A DNA stretch of 64,000 nucleotides from Microplitis mediator (lineage: Eukaryota; Arthropoda; Insecta; Hymenoptera; Braconidae), in contig NC_079970.1 in NCBI RefSeq assembly GCF_029852145.1, positions 2,728,001-2,792,000 of the forward strand. The letters are read 5' to 3'. The translations under genes and the position numbers were made by a program. Positions 49,649 to 62,933 of this stretch are shown here, piece after piece. The stretch's first letter is position 1. The number at the start of each line of letters is the position of its first letter. The notes under the pieces were generated by a model. It had not been told where the DNA came from. It worked only from the letters and a program-made list of their open reading frames with translations, and did not search any database.

Positions 49649-52600
49649 ATATAATTATCAGTAACTATTGTCACTAGTTAAAGGTCACCACGTCCATACC
49701 AGCAACGGCAACCAGCAACAACAATAGGCATCATCATACAAATACAATCATCGAGGTCGTTTTAATGCCATCGTCACTTTACAATACACACAATAATTAT
49801 TAACGATCTCGTCTATGCTCATTTATATTATCTATTATTATTATTATTATCATTATCATTATAACTTAACATCGTCTATCGTTTTGTCGAGCAATTAATC
49901 AATTTATTATCGATTTAAAAATTTTTCACTCCGTAAATTTATATTTTTCATGGTAATTTTTATTTTTAATTACCGATTATCAATCAAAAAAATTTTCTCA
50001 TCAATTAAAAAAAAAAATTTCTCTTTGTATTAAAATAAAATTGTTAAATTTTTTAATTAAAAAAAAAATTATCGCGATTCATAGAATTAATTGTTGAATA
50101 AAAAATAATAATTGATTTATTTGCGACACATTTAAATTAACTGAGTATTTTAAAATCTTAGTTTTACTTAAAAATCAAATTTTCATTTAACATCATCACC
50201 ATTATTATTATTATTATAAATATTATTATTATTACTAAAAATCATGTTTATTTAAATAAATAAAATTAAAGTATCGACCACAGTTGGATGCTTAAGAGCG
50301 GCGCCAACTTGTGGTCGGATAAATGATTTAAAAAATAAAATAATAAATCATGTTTATGAAGACACAATACTGCCTAGGTCGTGACTATTTTAGAGCTACT
50401 GTTAGAATAAATAAACGAACAATAATTAGAGGTTCATAAAAAAATGATAGCTAGTAATAATTGTTTAAATAAATGAAATGATTAAGTTTAAATGTGGTTA
50501 CAAAGTTGATTAAATAGGCAATCAGCACTAATGCTAATTACATTTTGTGCTAGCTAGTCTGGATGTCACTGTATTATTGATCGTTCGACAGTGTGTTCTT
50601 AAGTAATAATTAATAATACGATATGATAATAATAAATAAAAATATTATTTAATTAAAATATTAGTAACAGTAAATATCCGTGTAAAAAATTTTTTTAAAA
50701 AACGTTTACTTCTAAACTTCAAAATTAGACACGACGAATTTTTTTTAAACGTTTTTTTGAAACTTAATGATTCAAGAAAAAATTAATTAATATCCTGTTA
50801 GCAGACGATTAACAATTTTTGGATTTTTTTTCAACATATCAATTAAAAAAAATATGCGTATAGAAAATTAAAAAAGCTATAGGTGCATTTTTTTATAGTT
50901 TATAAAAAAATCCAAAAATTATTAGACGTCGGTTAAAGAGTGTGAGTGTGAACTGACAGGAGGGAATTTTTTAAATTTTGAAGCAAATAAATAAAATGTA
51001 AGTGGAATAAAAATTAAAAAATGCGTATTTAGATAAATCAAAAATCTGTACGCGCGTTTTTTAAAATTTCATTATTAAAAATTTATAAATTGTCTCATAT
51101 CTGTTATATTCACTCATACTTTTGTATCATATTTAAAATATGCAAAAAAAAAACGTTTAGAAATAATTCAAAATCAGCGTTTTCTGAACGTATTTTGCAC
51201 TGAAAAAATTATGAAACTCAGCGCTTTTAGTGACGTCAAAAAAAGTGTACAAAAGAGCCGAAAAACGTATCAAGTCCAATTGTTTTCTTCTTTGTATTTT
51301 TCGAAGTTTAAAAATCATTTAAAAAAAGTTTGTCATTGTCACGTTTTTAAAGTTATAATAGTAAACATTTTGAAAATTTTTTTTACACGGGTAATAATTC
51401 GGTAATTAGACTTTTACGTAAGTCTCGAAAATTTGTATAAACTAAATGAGAATGAATGAGTGTGTGCGATACCTAATTTATAATAAACGATTTTAAAATA
51501 AATAGAAGTCCCACAATTTCAATTAATTGTTTACTTATTTTTAAAATTTATTTTTACATTTTAAACTTAAAATATTTATTTTACTATAATTACGTTTTTT
51601 TTTTTATTTTTCACTCTCACAAAATTAAATGATTAATTATCATTATTTTATAATTATAATATTTATAATTTGCATTGGTAATTGATGGTTATAATTTATA
51701 ATTAATTGATAAATTTTTACTTGTCTGTATAAAATTCATGATTGTTTCTCAATATGAGAAAAAATTATTCAAATATTTTTATATAACTTTTTTTTTACTC
51801 GATATAACTTTTTTTTTTTCACTCATACGTCAAACATCAACAACATACTTTTTATCAATTAACATTTTCGGTAGCGATATGCCTAATTATTATTATTATT
51901 AATTAATAATAATAATAATCTAACAGAGTATTTATAATCTATTGAGATAATTGTAGTTTAGTTATAAATATAAAATATAAATTGATGACATTTACAATGC
52001 AAAAAAAAATATACGCGACAGATTAATTTAAAAATATTAATTAATAATTAAATGTATGTTTAGTTCCATTACAATTACGAATCTCGATATTAATTTACAA
52101 TTCAACTAATTTTTTATTATAGAATTTTTGATTTTATTAAGCGCGGGACATTCAAAAATTTTATATTCAGCAAACGAACACTTGTCAAATTGAAACCACG
52201 TATCACAGAGTAGTCTCTACATAATTACAAGTTAGTGGGCTTGTTGAATAACCTTCTGTCGAAGTCTTACAATATATCAATTACATATATTTATATACTT
52301 ATATATGTTTTCGGCGCTAATATAAATCTAATTAAATTCTTATTTATCGGCAACGAGAAATTTAACGAAAAAAAATTTTTTTTTTACTCGATAAGAACTA
52401 AAACGGAGGGATTTTTAAAAATGTATAAAAGAAAAGTAAATGTATGTACACTTAAGAAGTCGCAGAATTTGGCTTGATTATACAGTTACAATATTTTATA
52501 TTAAATTAAATTTATTTTAAAACGTGGACGGGATTTCGATGTCCAATTATTAGAATTTTAAAATTAAATTATCAATTGCTTCGTTTACTTGCACATTTAA

Positions 52601-53032
52601 ATTAAATTTTTTTACACTTAAGTCAAATAAATTAACTAGTAAAATATTGATTAAATTAATTAAATAAAAAAGTTAAGGGATTCGATGTCGAAATTCGAGT
52701 TTTAAACTTTTGTTAATATTTAATTTAATTAACTAACTTTAAATTAAAAAAATTAAAAACTCATTTATTATTAATTACTTTTTTTTCCCGTCCATCTGCG
52801 CATTTTACTCATTTAATTTTCCAAGCAATTTAACTCGCAGACAATCGAACGTAAATTAAAAATGCATATAAATTTAATCCTTTTAAATATCAGACCTAAA
52901 AATTTTTACAACCTTTCTTTAGATATCAGTTTCTAAAAAAAAAAAGGAAACAAAAAATGTAAAAAGTCAACGCATTCACATATTTTACATACAAATAACT
53001 CCTGGAGTCCACAGTTATTTTTATATTGTACG
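49649..53032. other. Convergent intergenic region citrate synthase / ARL5
   Basis: It contains the citrate synthase 3' UTR (several AATAAA from about 50092) and AT-rich DNA. A partial MULE-like MITE in reverse orientation lies at 50791-50938. No exon is supported; small frames at 51211 and 52235 are low-complexity. Confidence 0.6.
50791..50938 (-). mobile_element. Internally deleted MULE-like MITE
   Basis: tatcctgttagcagacgatt at the left and tccaaaaattattagacgtc at the right are the two family ends in reverse orientation, 148 bp apart. The middle is shortened relative to the 200-bp copies. Confidence 0.65.
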
Positions 53033-55682
53033 TCATGTTTTCTTCAAGCGGCCGACTATCCATTCAAGGCCTTGATAAAGTCTACAATAAAATAATAATA
53101 AATAAATAATTATAGTTAAATATTTCGCGTCACTAATTCCTAAGGAACATATTTTATGTACCGGAAGATCGAAACGTTTTTCGCTCAACCAAAATTAAAA
53201 AAATTCATGTAATTTTACTACTTGAAGAGTAGTTGGGGTGGCCTCTAATTTTCGGCTGACATACAGGTCTAGTAAATGTTTTACTTTTTGTTTTCATCCC
53301 ACGAAAAACGTTTCTATCTTCAGGCACATAAAATTTTATACTTTCTTTTGGATTTAGTAACTAAATTTAAAACCAAAAGGGCGTATAATTTTTTTTTAAT
53401 TGCTAATCATATTGTAGACTTATTCTAACAATTGGAAAAAAAAATTGAAAGCCAAAAGAACATATAATTTAAGCTATAGACCCTTTAGCTTTCAAATTTT
53501 TCTCTTTTTTTTGCCAATTTCCAGATGTAAAATAAGTCTGCAAAACGATTGACATTGAAAAAAAAATATTCGCTCTTTTGGCTTTAGAGATTTTTCTAAA
53601 GCCAAAAGGTCGTATAAAAATATAAGTCCTTCGGAATTAGTAAGGCGATTTAATAAATTTAAAATGAATTACCCTTCGCCTGTAAGTGCACAGCAGCTCT
53701 GTATATGCCACTGGTGTTTTTTTATTGACGTCAAGTCAAGTTGTCTGGATATCTCAGCAGCGCTCATGCTTCCCTTGAGATCTTGTTTATTGGCATAAAC
53801 AAGGACATTGGCTTTTGACAACTCCTCGTGATTCAACATCGAGTACAATTCATCCCTTATAGTAATAAGTCTTTCTCTATCCGTACTGTCAATAACCATA
53901 ATAATAAACTCCGTATTACTGTAATACGTCGACCAAGCTGCCCTCAAACTCTGCTGACCACCCAAATCCCACATTATGAAGTGGATATTTTTCCAAACAA
54001 CTTCTTCGACATTTGATCCGATTGTCGGTGATGTATGAACTACTTCGTTCATTAAAAATTGATATAGTATAGTTGTTTTACCAGCATTATCTAAACCCAC
54101 CATCACTATCTTGTGCTCTGAAAAATATAAATAAATATTTTATTATTTATTGGTAATAAAATCAGTTACCAGTCCCCCTTTTAAATTATTTTAAGACATA
54201 CTTATTATATTTTATTAATAATTAAATGGATTTATTATTAAACCAGTTATTTAGGTCCGATATTATTTTAATAAAAAGTCAAAGGGGACTGACTACTGTT
54301 ATTTTTATACAAACTTACTTATATTTATTTGTTATTCTCTGATATGAAATTTTTTATCAATAATTATAAACATGAAAATTAATTTTAATTATTATAAAAT
54401 TAAAAAAAAATTTGAGTGTGAATGTAACAGACAGACAAATTTTAAATTATTAGTAGATAGAGTAAATAATTTAAAAAATGTACAATTAGAAAATTTAAAA
54501 ATTAATAAGTGCATTTTTTATAAATATTTTTTTTTTAATTATTTATAATTTTAAATTTGTCTGATGTCTGCTATATTCGCACTCGTAAAAATTTCATATT
54601 TTTGTGGCATATAAATTTTGAAATAATATTTTTTTAAGGAACTGAGCACTGGGAAGTTTACTTTAAAAACTTTAGTTAAAAAAAAAATTAAATTTACATT
54701 GTTTTTAAATACCATTTTTTTTTATCATTATTATTATGTGATAACGATAAATATTTTCTTGTATAAGAATGAGTTGATAAAGAGGTATTTCTTGTTTGTC
54801 TTAAGAAATAATAATAACAATAAATAAGACAGGTATTTAAATATTAACTCAGCATTTTTTTTTTTATTATAATCAATTTCAATAAATTAAATTTTGTAAA
54901 AAAATAGCAGCCGTCTATTTTTCTTTTTTCTATAAAAACATGACGTATTAAAAAAAAATATAGATTTTTACGAGCGTATTCACATTTAGCAGACAGACAA
55001 GTTTAAAATTATAAATAATTTTTAAAAAAATATTTATAAAAAATGCACTTGTTAATTTTTAAATTTTATTTTTTAAATTATTTACTCAACTTATTAATAG
55101 TTTTAAATTTGTCTGTCTGCTGCACACTCATAGATTTTTAAAAGTTTTTCGTATGCATTAAAAAATTATTATAAATTTCGACTTTGTTTAAAAAAAAACG
55201 ACTGATGCTTTCACTCCAGAATAAAAAACAAATAATAATTTAAAAATAGGTATTATAGAATACGTAGTGTGTTAAAAATATATAAACTTTCACTATAAGA
55301 GAAAGCGTTTACATATTCACTGATATGCCAAACAAAAAACTATATAGATACATATAAAATATATATATAACAAGGCCAAACAATTGGCCTCAATAGAATA
55401 TCAGTAAGCAAGATAAATCAGCTGATTGACCATTTAACTCTTTTGTAATAAATATCACATAAATCCTAAAAAAAAATAAATAATTAAACTATCAACTAAA
55501 CCATATGCTAACAGTAAATTGAGTTTAATTAAACAATTAAAAAAATTTCAAAACTCGGACTCTTTATCTGACAGCAAGATCACAGTCCAAGATCATGTCG
55601 CTCGCATTTAAAAAATTATATATTTTTTTTTCTCACCTTCATTGCCAAAGAGACTCCATAGCTTGGAAAATAGCAGACCCAT
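53033..55682 (-). CDS. Arl5: ADP-ribosylation factor-like GTPase ARL5 (179 aa)
   Basis: Minus-strand exons 55682-55637, 54117-53673 and 53081-53033 join to 179 aa, the exact length of animal ARL5. ARL5 is a trans-Golgi small GTPase that recruits tethering factors. Seen: MGLLFSKLWSLFGNEEHK with Gly-2 as myristoylation site; P-loop GLDNAGKT; effector region SPTIGSNVEEVVWKN; switch II WDLGGQQ with the Arf-type Gln; NKQD; and SCCALTGEG. It ends GLYQGLEWIVGRLKKT. The SNVEE effector motif and the HIQSCCALTGEGL tail separate ARL5 from other ARLs. Exon 1 (46 nt) holds only the N-terminal helix. A second start within exon 2 is not needed. Intron 1 carries MITEs. Confidence 0.94.
53366..53625. repeat. 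'ccaaaagggcgtata' repeat in ARL5 intron 2
   Basis: aaccaaaagggcgtataat, gccaaaagaacatataa, and a hairpin ttggctttagagatttttct / aaagccaaaaggtcgtata occur within 260 bp. Same family as 30785-31065. Confidence 0.6.
54414..54584. mobile_element. MITE, 'gagtgtgaatgtaacagacag' family
   Basis: The left end gagtgtgaatgtaacagaca then gacaaattt is inverted at the right as aaatttgtctgatgtctgct then atattcgcactc. 171 bp, in ARL5 intron 1. The flanks aaaaaattt / taaaaattt are possible 9-bp duplications. Confidence 0.7.
54971..55129. mobile_element. MITE with 11-bp target duplication
   Basis: 159 bp, same family as 54414-54584 (cgagcgtattcacatttagc, agacagacaagtttaa; right end aaatttgtctgtctgctgca then cactc). 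atagattttta flanks it perfectly at 54960-54970 and 55130-55140. Confidence 0.78.
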
Positions 55683-57951
55683 TTTTATAGAATTTTTTTT
55701 TATATCATTAATCAACTTATTATTTATAATTATTATTATTATCACGTAATATTTCTAAAGCACAGAAGCGTTATTATTAATATAAATATTATTAAATAAA
55801 AAATATATTTGGCGTTTACTGTAGGATGTCATACTATACCACCAGGGTTAGGTTTAAATTACACTGAGTATTTGTATTTATTAACTATTAATTTATTGAA
55901 TATTTATATATACTACTGTACTTGGAGATGTCAAATGTTTTAACAAGTAAGCGCACGGCGAGTAGATTCATTCTACGTGTAATTACTGACAAAGGAAATG
56001 ACGGAATTTTTTTTATTATTTTAAATAAGTATTTATAACATAATACAATTGTAACGTCGCGGAGGCTTGGCCTAATCTAATCATCCTGATCACGACATGT
56101 TGCTCTTGGCATTTTACAATCTCTATAGTCTACACTAAATCTCCTCGGCCAATCACACATTTTCTTGTGACGTCATTTCAACAATTTCTGTGTTCGATTG
56201 GCGCGTTTTTATTGCTTGTGATTTGCGCGCGTTATTTGAATTTCATTTTAAATTACCATCTTAATTTTTACATTATTCAAATAAATGAACATAAAATTTA
56301 TTTATAATTTATTAATTTTCATATATTTGATAAATAAAAATATACAATTTGTGTGAAATTTACAGTTTTGGCGGTAATTTTTAAAACGTCAGATTAAATT
56401 TTTTTTATCGGTTTTTTTTGTATTTCAAACTGAAACTCCATTTTCTAGTTCAATGTTAAAGACAATTATCTTTATTAATTAATTAATTACCTTTACTAAT
56501 CAAGTAATTACCTTAATTAATGAAGTGTCACTTAATTCCTTGTTGATACATGATACTGAAAATAATGAGTGTGAATGTAGCAGCCATCATAAATTTAAAA
56601 TTATTAATAAATAGAGTAAATAATTAATAAAATTAAATTTAAAAAAAATGCGCATTTTAAAAATTTTCAAATTAATCAGCGCACTTTTTATAAATATTTT
56701 TTTTAAATTATTTATTCCATTTTTTATCAGCAAGTTACTTGTACTCAGAACAAATTTTTTTGAAATATTCACAATTTCTTGACATGGATTTTTAAAATTT
56801 TCCCTGTAAGTATTTTTGAAAAAAAAATTCTGTTTTGTATAAAAATGTCATGAGTGAGAAAAAAATTTTTTAAAAGTTCTTGACATAAATTTTTGAAAAT
56901 CTTTCCCTATAAGTATTTTCTTTATGTTTTGAAAAGAAAAAAAAATTTTTTTGACTGCTACTTTTAGCATCATGTACACTCTTGGGTCTTTAATTTCGTT
57001 TCGTACAAAATCGTCATGAGCTAGAAGTAAAATAAAAATGATACTGAAGTTAGCAAACGTCTAATAATTTTTGGATTTTATTTTGAAGACTAAATTGTCA
57101 GAAAAAAAAAATTTGAAAAGATTGCACCTGTAGTTTTTTAAATTTTCTACATGTGCATATTTTTATTTTATTTTTTTACAATTGATTTGTTGAAAAACAA
57201 AAATTCAAAAATTTTTAAATGTCTTCTATCTTCAGGATCATAAATAAAAATGATACTGAAGTTAGCCGATGTCTAAAAATTTTTGGATTTTTTTAAAAAC
57301 GATAGATTACAAAATAAAAATATTTTAAAAAATTGCACTTACAGTTTATTATTAAATTTTCTTCACGTGCCTATTTTAAGTCTTTTTTTTTTTTTAAATT
57401 AAATGGTTGAAAACCAAATTCGAAAATTGTTAATTGTCTGCTAACTTCATGATCATAAATAAAATTAACTAGAAAATTTGAATGAAATCTCCAGATACGG
57501 ATTGATAAATAACTGATAAATTTATTGTTGTACTATAGATGTGTATTACGACAGAATAGTAAGTTATGAAATGAAATGTAGTAATATTATATATAACATA
57601 ATATATTATCGTAATTTACGAAAGCGGTAGGATAAGAATGGATAGGGATAAAAATTTCATTGGCATGTACACATAATTTTTTAATCATACATTAGGGTAA
57701 CGTGGTAACGTAAGCGCCGTGATTGGTTTAGACATAGTCGGCTGATTTGAGCTGAGTGTAAAGGACAACTTGAGGTGCTCTATTATTTCCGGAATTGTAC
57801 AGCGTCAATGGTCAAAACCCACTTGTTGCTCGACAAGACCACTCGACAACTTGCCTTCAATTATTCTTTATAAATAATTAATACTTAATACTTATCACTA
57901 ATTATCATCGTGATTAATATCACCTGTAAGCTGTGTTAAAAGTATTTAATC
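55683..57951. promoter_or_regulatory. Divergent region ARL5 / PGD
   Basis: The two start codons face away from each other 2.27 kb apart. The ARL5 side has a CCAAT-rich, less AT-biased block at about 56040-56240 (aatctcctcggccaatcaca; cgattggcgcg). The PGD side has a similar block at about 57690-57840 (taagcgccgtgattggttt). The middle is AT-rich with MITEs (57038-57456, and a partial copy near 56567). No gene is seen. Confidence 0.45.
57038..57456 (+). mobile_element. Two MULE-like MITEs in direct tandem
   Basis: Copies at 57038-57241 (204 bp) and 57250-57456 (207 bp) both start atgatactgaagttagc and end ...cttca(g/t)gatcat. The same word aaataaaa precedes the first, separates the two and follows the second, so both may have used the same target. 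Confidence 0.78.
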
Positions 57952-59923
57952 ATGAGTGAACCGTAAGTAGTAAAATAAGTATTTATTTTTATTTAAATTT
58001 TTAATTCTGTTAAATAATTGCCGAGTCATTGGCTCTGATTTTATTATTTTAATTATTTATTTTTAATTATTTTATGTGCAATGGCTCTCTAACCTCGTAA
58101 TGGTGATCAAAAATGATACTGGAAGTAGCAGACATTAAAAAAATTAATTTTTTTTAAATAAGCAATTAAATTACTTGTAGGAAAAACTTAAAAATTTTTT
58201 ACATCACGTTCTATAAATTTTATTTGCTTACCAGTAACTTGTTAATTAAAATTAAAAAATTTGCTGATGTCTGCTACTTTGATTATCATAATAAAATATG
58301 ATGATGATGATGATGATTGATAATTATTTTGCTTTGTTATTTAGAACGGCAGATATCGCATTGATTGGACTGGCGGTAATGGGCCAAAATTTGATATTAA
58401 ATATGAATGACCATGGGTTTGTGGTATGCGCCTACAATCGTACGACAGATAAAGTAAAGGCTTTCCTTGAAAATGAAGCCAAGGGAACTAAAGTTATTGG
58501 AGCATTTAGCCTAGAGGAAATGGTTAGCAAACTAAAGAAACCTAGACGTGTAATGTTGCTGGTAAAAGGTAACACTTGTCCTTGAAAATCTGACAGATCG
58601 TTTATTTTTACTGATAAATAATTTAAATAATTTTTTTTTATTAGCCGGGTCTGCTGTTGATGCGTTCATTGACAAGCTGATACCTCTATTGTCAGCTGGA
58701 GACATAATAATTGACGGTGGTAATTCTGATTACCGGGACACTGAGAGACGGACGATTGATTTGGAAAAACGGGGGCTTTATTACGTAGGAAGTGGAGTCA
58801 GTGGTGGAGAAGAAGGTGCCAGATATGGACCATCACTGATGCCTGGTGGAAATCCAAAGGCATGGCCGCATATCAAACCTATTTTTCAGGCTATTTGTGC
58901 TAAAGCAAATGGCGAGCCCTGCTGCGACTGGGTTGGAGAGACTGGAGCTGGACATTTTGTTAAAATGGTCCACAATGGTATTGAGTATGGTGACATGCAG
59001 TTAATTTGCGAGGCTTATCACATTATGAGAGACGCATTGCTGATGAATCCTGAAGAAATGGCGGGTGTGTTTGAACAGTGGAATAAAGGAAAACTGGATT
59101 CATTTTTAATTGAAATTACGCGTGATATTTTGAAGTTTAAAGATGAGAAAGGATTTTTGTTGGAGAGAATTCGTGATACTGCGGGTCAAAAAGGAACGGG
59201 TAAATTAACTGTAAATGCAGCTCTTGAGTATGGAGTACCGGTTACGCTTATTGCTGAGTCTGTTTTTGGAAGATTTATTTCAGCGTTACAAAGTGAAAGA
59301 ATTGAAGCCAGCAGCGTTCTTGGCGGGCTATTGGATGTTTATAAAGGAGATAAAAAAGAATTCTTGAAGGATCTAGGTCAGGCATTGTATGCTGCTAAAA
59401 TAATTTCATATGCTCAGGGATTCATGTTGATGAGAGAAGCTGCCAAAGTTAATAACTGGAACTTAAATTATGGAGGCATCGCTTTGATGTGGAGAGGTGG
59501 TTGCATCATCAGAAGGTAATTTATTTTAATTAATTATTTATTATCTTACCACTAAATATTAATAAATAAATCAATTTCAGTGCGTTCCTGGGTAACATTA
59601 AAGAAGCCTTTGATAAAAATCCAAAGCTCTCGAGTCTGCTGATGGACGACTTCTTCGCTCGAGCGATGAAAGAGTGTCACGTGAGCTTGAGAAAAATAGT
59701 ATCAGCAATTGTTATGATTGGGATTCCAATGCCCGCACTTTCGAATGCCATCGCATTCTATGACTCATACAGAGCTAAGAAATTGCCCGCTAATTTGCTC
59801 CAGGCTCTGAGGGACTACTTTGGGGCCCACACTTACGAATTAATTGGCCAAGAGGGAGTTTTCGTCCACACAAACTGGACCGGCCGTGGTGGCAATGTCT
59901 CCGCATCCACTTACGACGCATAA
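57952..59923 (+). CDS. Pgd: 6-phosphogluconate dehydrogenase, decarboxylating (482 aa)
   Basis: Exons 57952-57962, 58345-58568, 58645-59515 and 59581-59923 join in frame. The enzyme converts 6-phosphogluconate to ribulose-5-phosphate with NADPH production in the cytosolic pentose phosphate pathway. Seen: the NADP-binding GLAVMGQNLILN loop at the N-terminus, NRTTDKV, DGGNSDYRDTERR, VSGGEEGARYGPSLMPGG, the active-site Lys/Asn block FVKMVHNGIEYGDMQ, GQKGTGKLT, and the C-terminal tail TNWTGRGGNVSASTYDA. Length equals animal PGD (about 483). Exon 1 is only 11 nt (MSEP with a split Pro codon), which is typical of a short first coding exon and is fixed by frame continuity. AATAAA at 59963-59968 is the likely poly(A) signal. 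Confidence 0.95.
58113..58289. mobile_element. MITE in PGD intron 1
   Basis: atgatactggaagtagcagacat at the left (read as two words) mirrors atgtctgctactttgattat then cat at the right. About 177 bp with a different middle from the main family, so it is a related subfamily. Confidence 0.6.
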
Positions 59924-60680
59924 AATAAATACTTAAAATTTTAATTCCAAGCACTTCAGTACAATAAAACTTTATGTTACTTTAACCGGTCAGCCTTCGC
60001 TATCTGAACTTGCAGACAAACAGATTTTTTTTACACATCAAATAGCTGACGAGCTGATGCAGACCAAACTGTGGAAATATTTAAGTCAATTACAGTAACA
60101 CCAAAACTAAAGTTAACAATCACTGTACTCTCTTATAAGATTATTATTAAATAATAATTACTAAGTGTACTCTAAATAAAGTCCGAATGTATTAAATATT
60201 TTTGGTAATAAACTAGTATATAGATAAGGGATAATATATTTATTAAAAAATATTTTATAATTATCAATGAATAATAACATATATTTTTTGTTGCTAGATT
60301 TATTATTATTTTTTTTTTCTCATATTTAATATGTATTAATTACAAGGTCTAAGAATTACTTGAATTCAAAATCACAGTCTTAGTTGAAGAAATTGACAGC
60401 AGAAAATACTATCTGTTCTCTATCCATATAATTTTTTTTGTTTTTGTTATTAATATACATACATAGCTCGTCTCTGCGTGTGATACCTGATAAGTGTGTC
60501 TATTTACACAACATACAAAATAATGTATAACATGCGTGTACACACTCCTTACATACATACATATTTTTAAAAAATCAAAAACTTTATTCACTCCATTTTG
60601 TTTTTTTTTCTTTTGTGGTTTTTTTTTATAATTATGTACAATTATTAATTAACTTTTATTCGATAATTATATCAATAATA

Positions 60681-60715
<35 letters not shown>

Positions 60716-62933
60716 TATATTAAATTGGGAGCAAACGCCCGCACACGATATGCACTTACTTGTGCGTAAATAATTATTACGCTCGTGTTAATTATAACAA
60801 TATAATAAAATGTCAGTAACACGAGGTGTGCTATAGAATAACATCTTCAATTAATCACGACGTATTATTTATAATAATCTTTTTTTTTATTTATTTATTT
60901 ATTTATAAATCTAATTAAAAGCTAATAAAAATTTCATTGGCTCATTCTCATCATATAGACATTAATTTACATATTTTTTATTTTTTTAATTCTTTTACTC
61001 TGATAATAATTGCGTGTATAGAAACAATCAAAAAATACTAATCGTGATATATATTTTTACACACCGTTTTATTGATTGATTTATTTGTTTGTTTTTTTTA
61101 ATTTATTTTTTTTTGTGTCAAATTTTAATTATCCTAAAATTTAGGGTAAAAGCATTTAAAATAATAATTATAATAATTTTTATTTATAATAAAAATATTT
61201 TTTGGATTAATTATTGCATAATTATTTAATAAATAGACTGACATAATTTGATTTTAAAATAAAATCGTTTTTCAAAAATCATTTTATTTTACCTCGATAA
61301 AATTGATGCAGAAATTGTGAACATTTTTTTTTTGACATTAAAAAAAAAATGTTAAGTATTAAAATTACAATTACTGATATTTTTCTGCATTACTAATTAA
61401 TTGTGTTAATTAATTAATTTATAAATAAAAAAAAATTTATTTGTTTATTTAAAAAAAAATCGAAAGCAATCAACTAATGCCTTCACTTGGTAATTTAATA
61501 AAAAATTTATTTATTCATATATATATATTTTTTTTTCTAATAGAAATTATTTTGGAATGTAATAAATTTTCTTTACATTTAAATCGTGAATAAAAAATAA
61601 AAATAGTAAACATGAGTCTATCTATTAAACTAAAATATATTTATAATAATTAAAAATGATAAGTATTGTAAACTTTTTCGAGTAAAAGTATTATTTCTTT
61701 TGAGTTACGACATATGTACATCTAAAATAAACTATTTACACATTGGTAATAACAATTAAATTACATAAAACACACTAATTATTATTATTAATTTAACTAC
61801 ACGTACTTCGGTAAGATCAAAGTAATTAATTATTTTAAATAGATATTACGTTGATCGAGGGAGTATCTTTTAGTCCATTGTTCAATTGAATTTTTTTTTT
61901 TACAATTCAAATTTAATTTGTGATACTGGTCAGCCGACGTCTAATAATTTTTGTCTTTTTTTAAAACGATAAATTAAAAAAAAAAATAATTTAAAAAATT
62001 GCGTAGTTTTTTAAATTTCCTACATGTGCATATTTTTAATTTTTATTTTTTTGCAATTGATTCGTTGAAAAAAAAATCAAAAAATTTTTTATTGTCTGTC
62101 AACTTCCAGATCATATTTAATTTAACGTTTCTTTATTTTTTAATGCTGCCGAAAATAGCCGACGACTTAAAATTTGTGTTTTTAATTACAATGTCAATTG
62201 TCATCCTAAAATTTTTAAAAAATATACCCGATAAATTTTTTGAAAATTCTGCCTGTCAATATTTATTTCGTTTACTGAAAATAAATAAAAATTTTTAATG
62301 TCTGCTATTTCAGGTTCATTATTTAAAGTTTTTTAATTTTTTTTACTTCGTTAGTTAATTAGTTAGTTTCCTAATTATAACTCGGTGACTTTGGTTTACA
62401 TGGGAATTATTCGAATTAAAATTTAGCCGATTCAATATAAACATGGCACGTCATTTGATTCACGCAATAAATGTTATATATTTGTTTAAATAATAATTAT
62501 CATTATATTATTTAAGTCTTCTGTACGATCGACATTAAAAAGAAGAGCTAAAAATAATAATAATAATAATAATAAAAATAATAATTGTAATAAAATATAT
62601 AATTAAAACGAAAGAAAAAAATGATAAATACGCTTAATGTTGCACATATTAATATGATAGACGCGAAACAATTTAATGTCTAACGTACTACATGTATATA
62701 CATATATTTATGTATACATATATATATGCAGCATGCATGTAATGCAATACTGTAGTTGTAAAGGTGTTTTTTAGGCACCTGGAATGTTGTTATAATAATC
62801 TAACGTATTTATAATAATTGTAATAATAATAATAATAATGATTATCATTATTATGATAATAATAATTGAAGTAATTGTACATAATGACAATTATATTGAT
62901 GACATTTATTTTAATTACCTTAATTATCTCTTG
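59924..62933. other. Convergent intergenic region PGD / SIK
   Basis: PGD 3' UTR with AATAAA at 59963-59968; then AT-rich DNA with (aat)n runs (about 60684-60715, 62551-62574), a MULE-like MITE at 61920-62114 and a possible diverged relative ending near 62320. On the minus strand AATAAA (62910-62905) lies 24 nt after the SIK stop. A 99-codon frame at 61999-62298 is mostly MITE sequence. No gene is seen. Confidence 0.6.
61920..62114 (+). mobile_element. MULE-like MITE with perfect 9-bp target duplication
   Basis: 195 bp, from gtgatactggtcagccgacg to ctgtcaacttccagatcat. atttaattt is repeated exactly at 61911-61919 and 62115-62123. With 29453-29655 it defines the insertion signature of the family. 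Confidence 0.82.

Noticed and set aside
61999..62298. 99-codon frame beyond PGD
   Set aside because: Starts inside the MITE at 61920-62114 and is Phe/Lys/Ile-rich AT translation.
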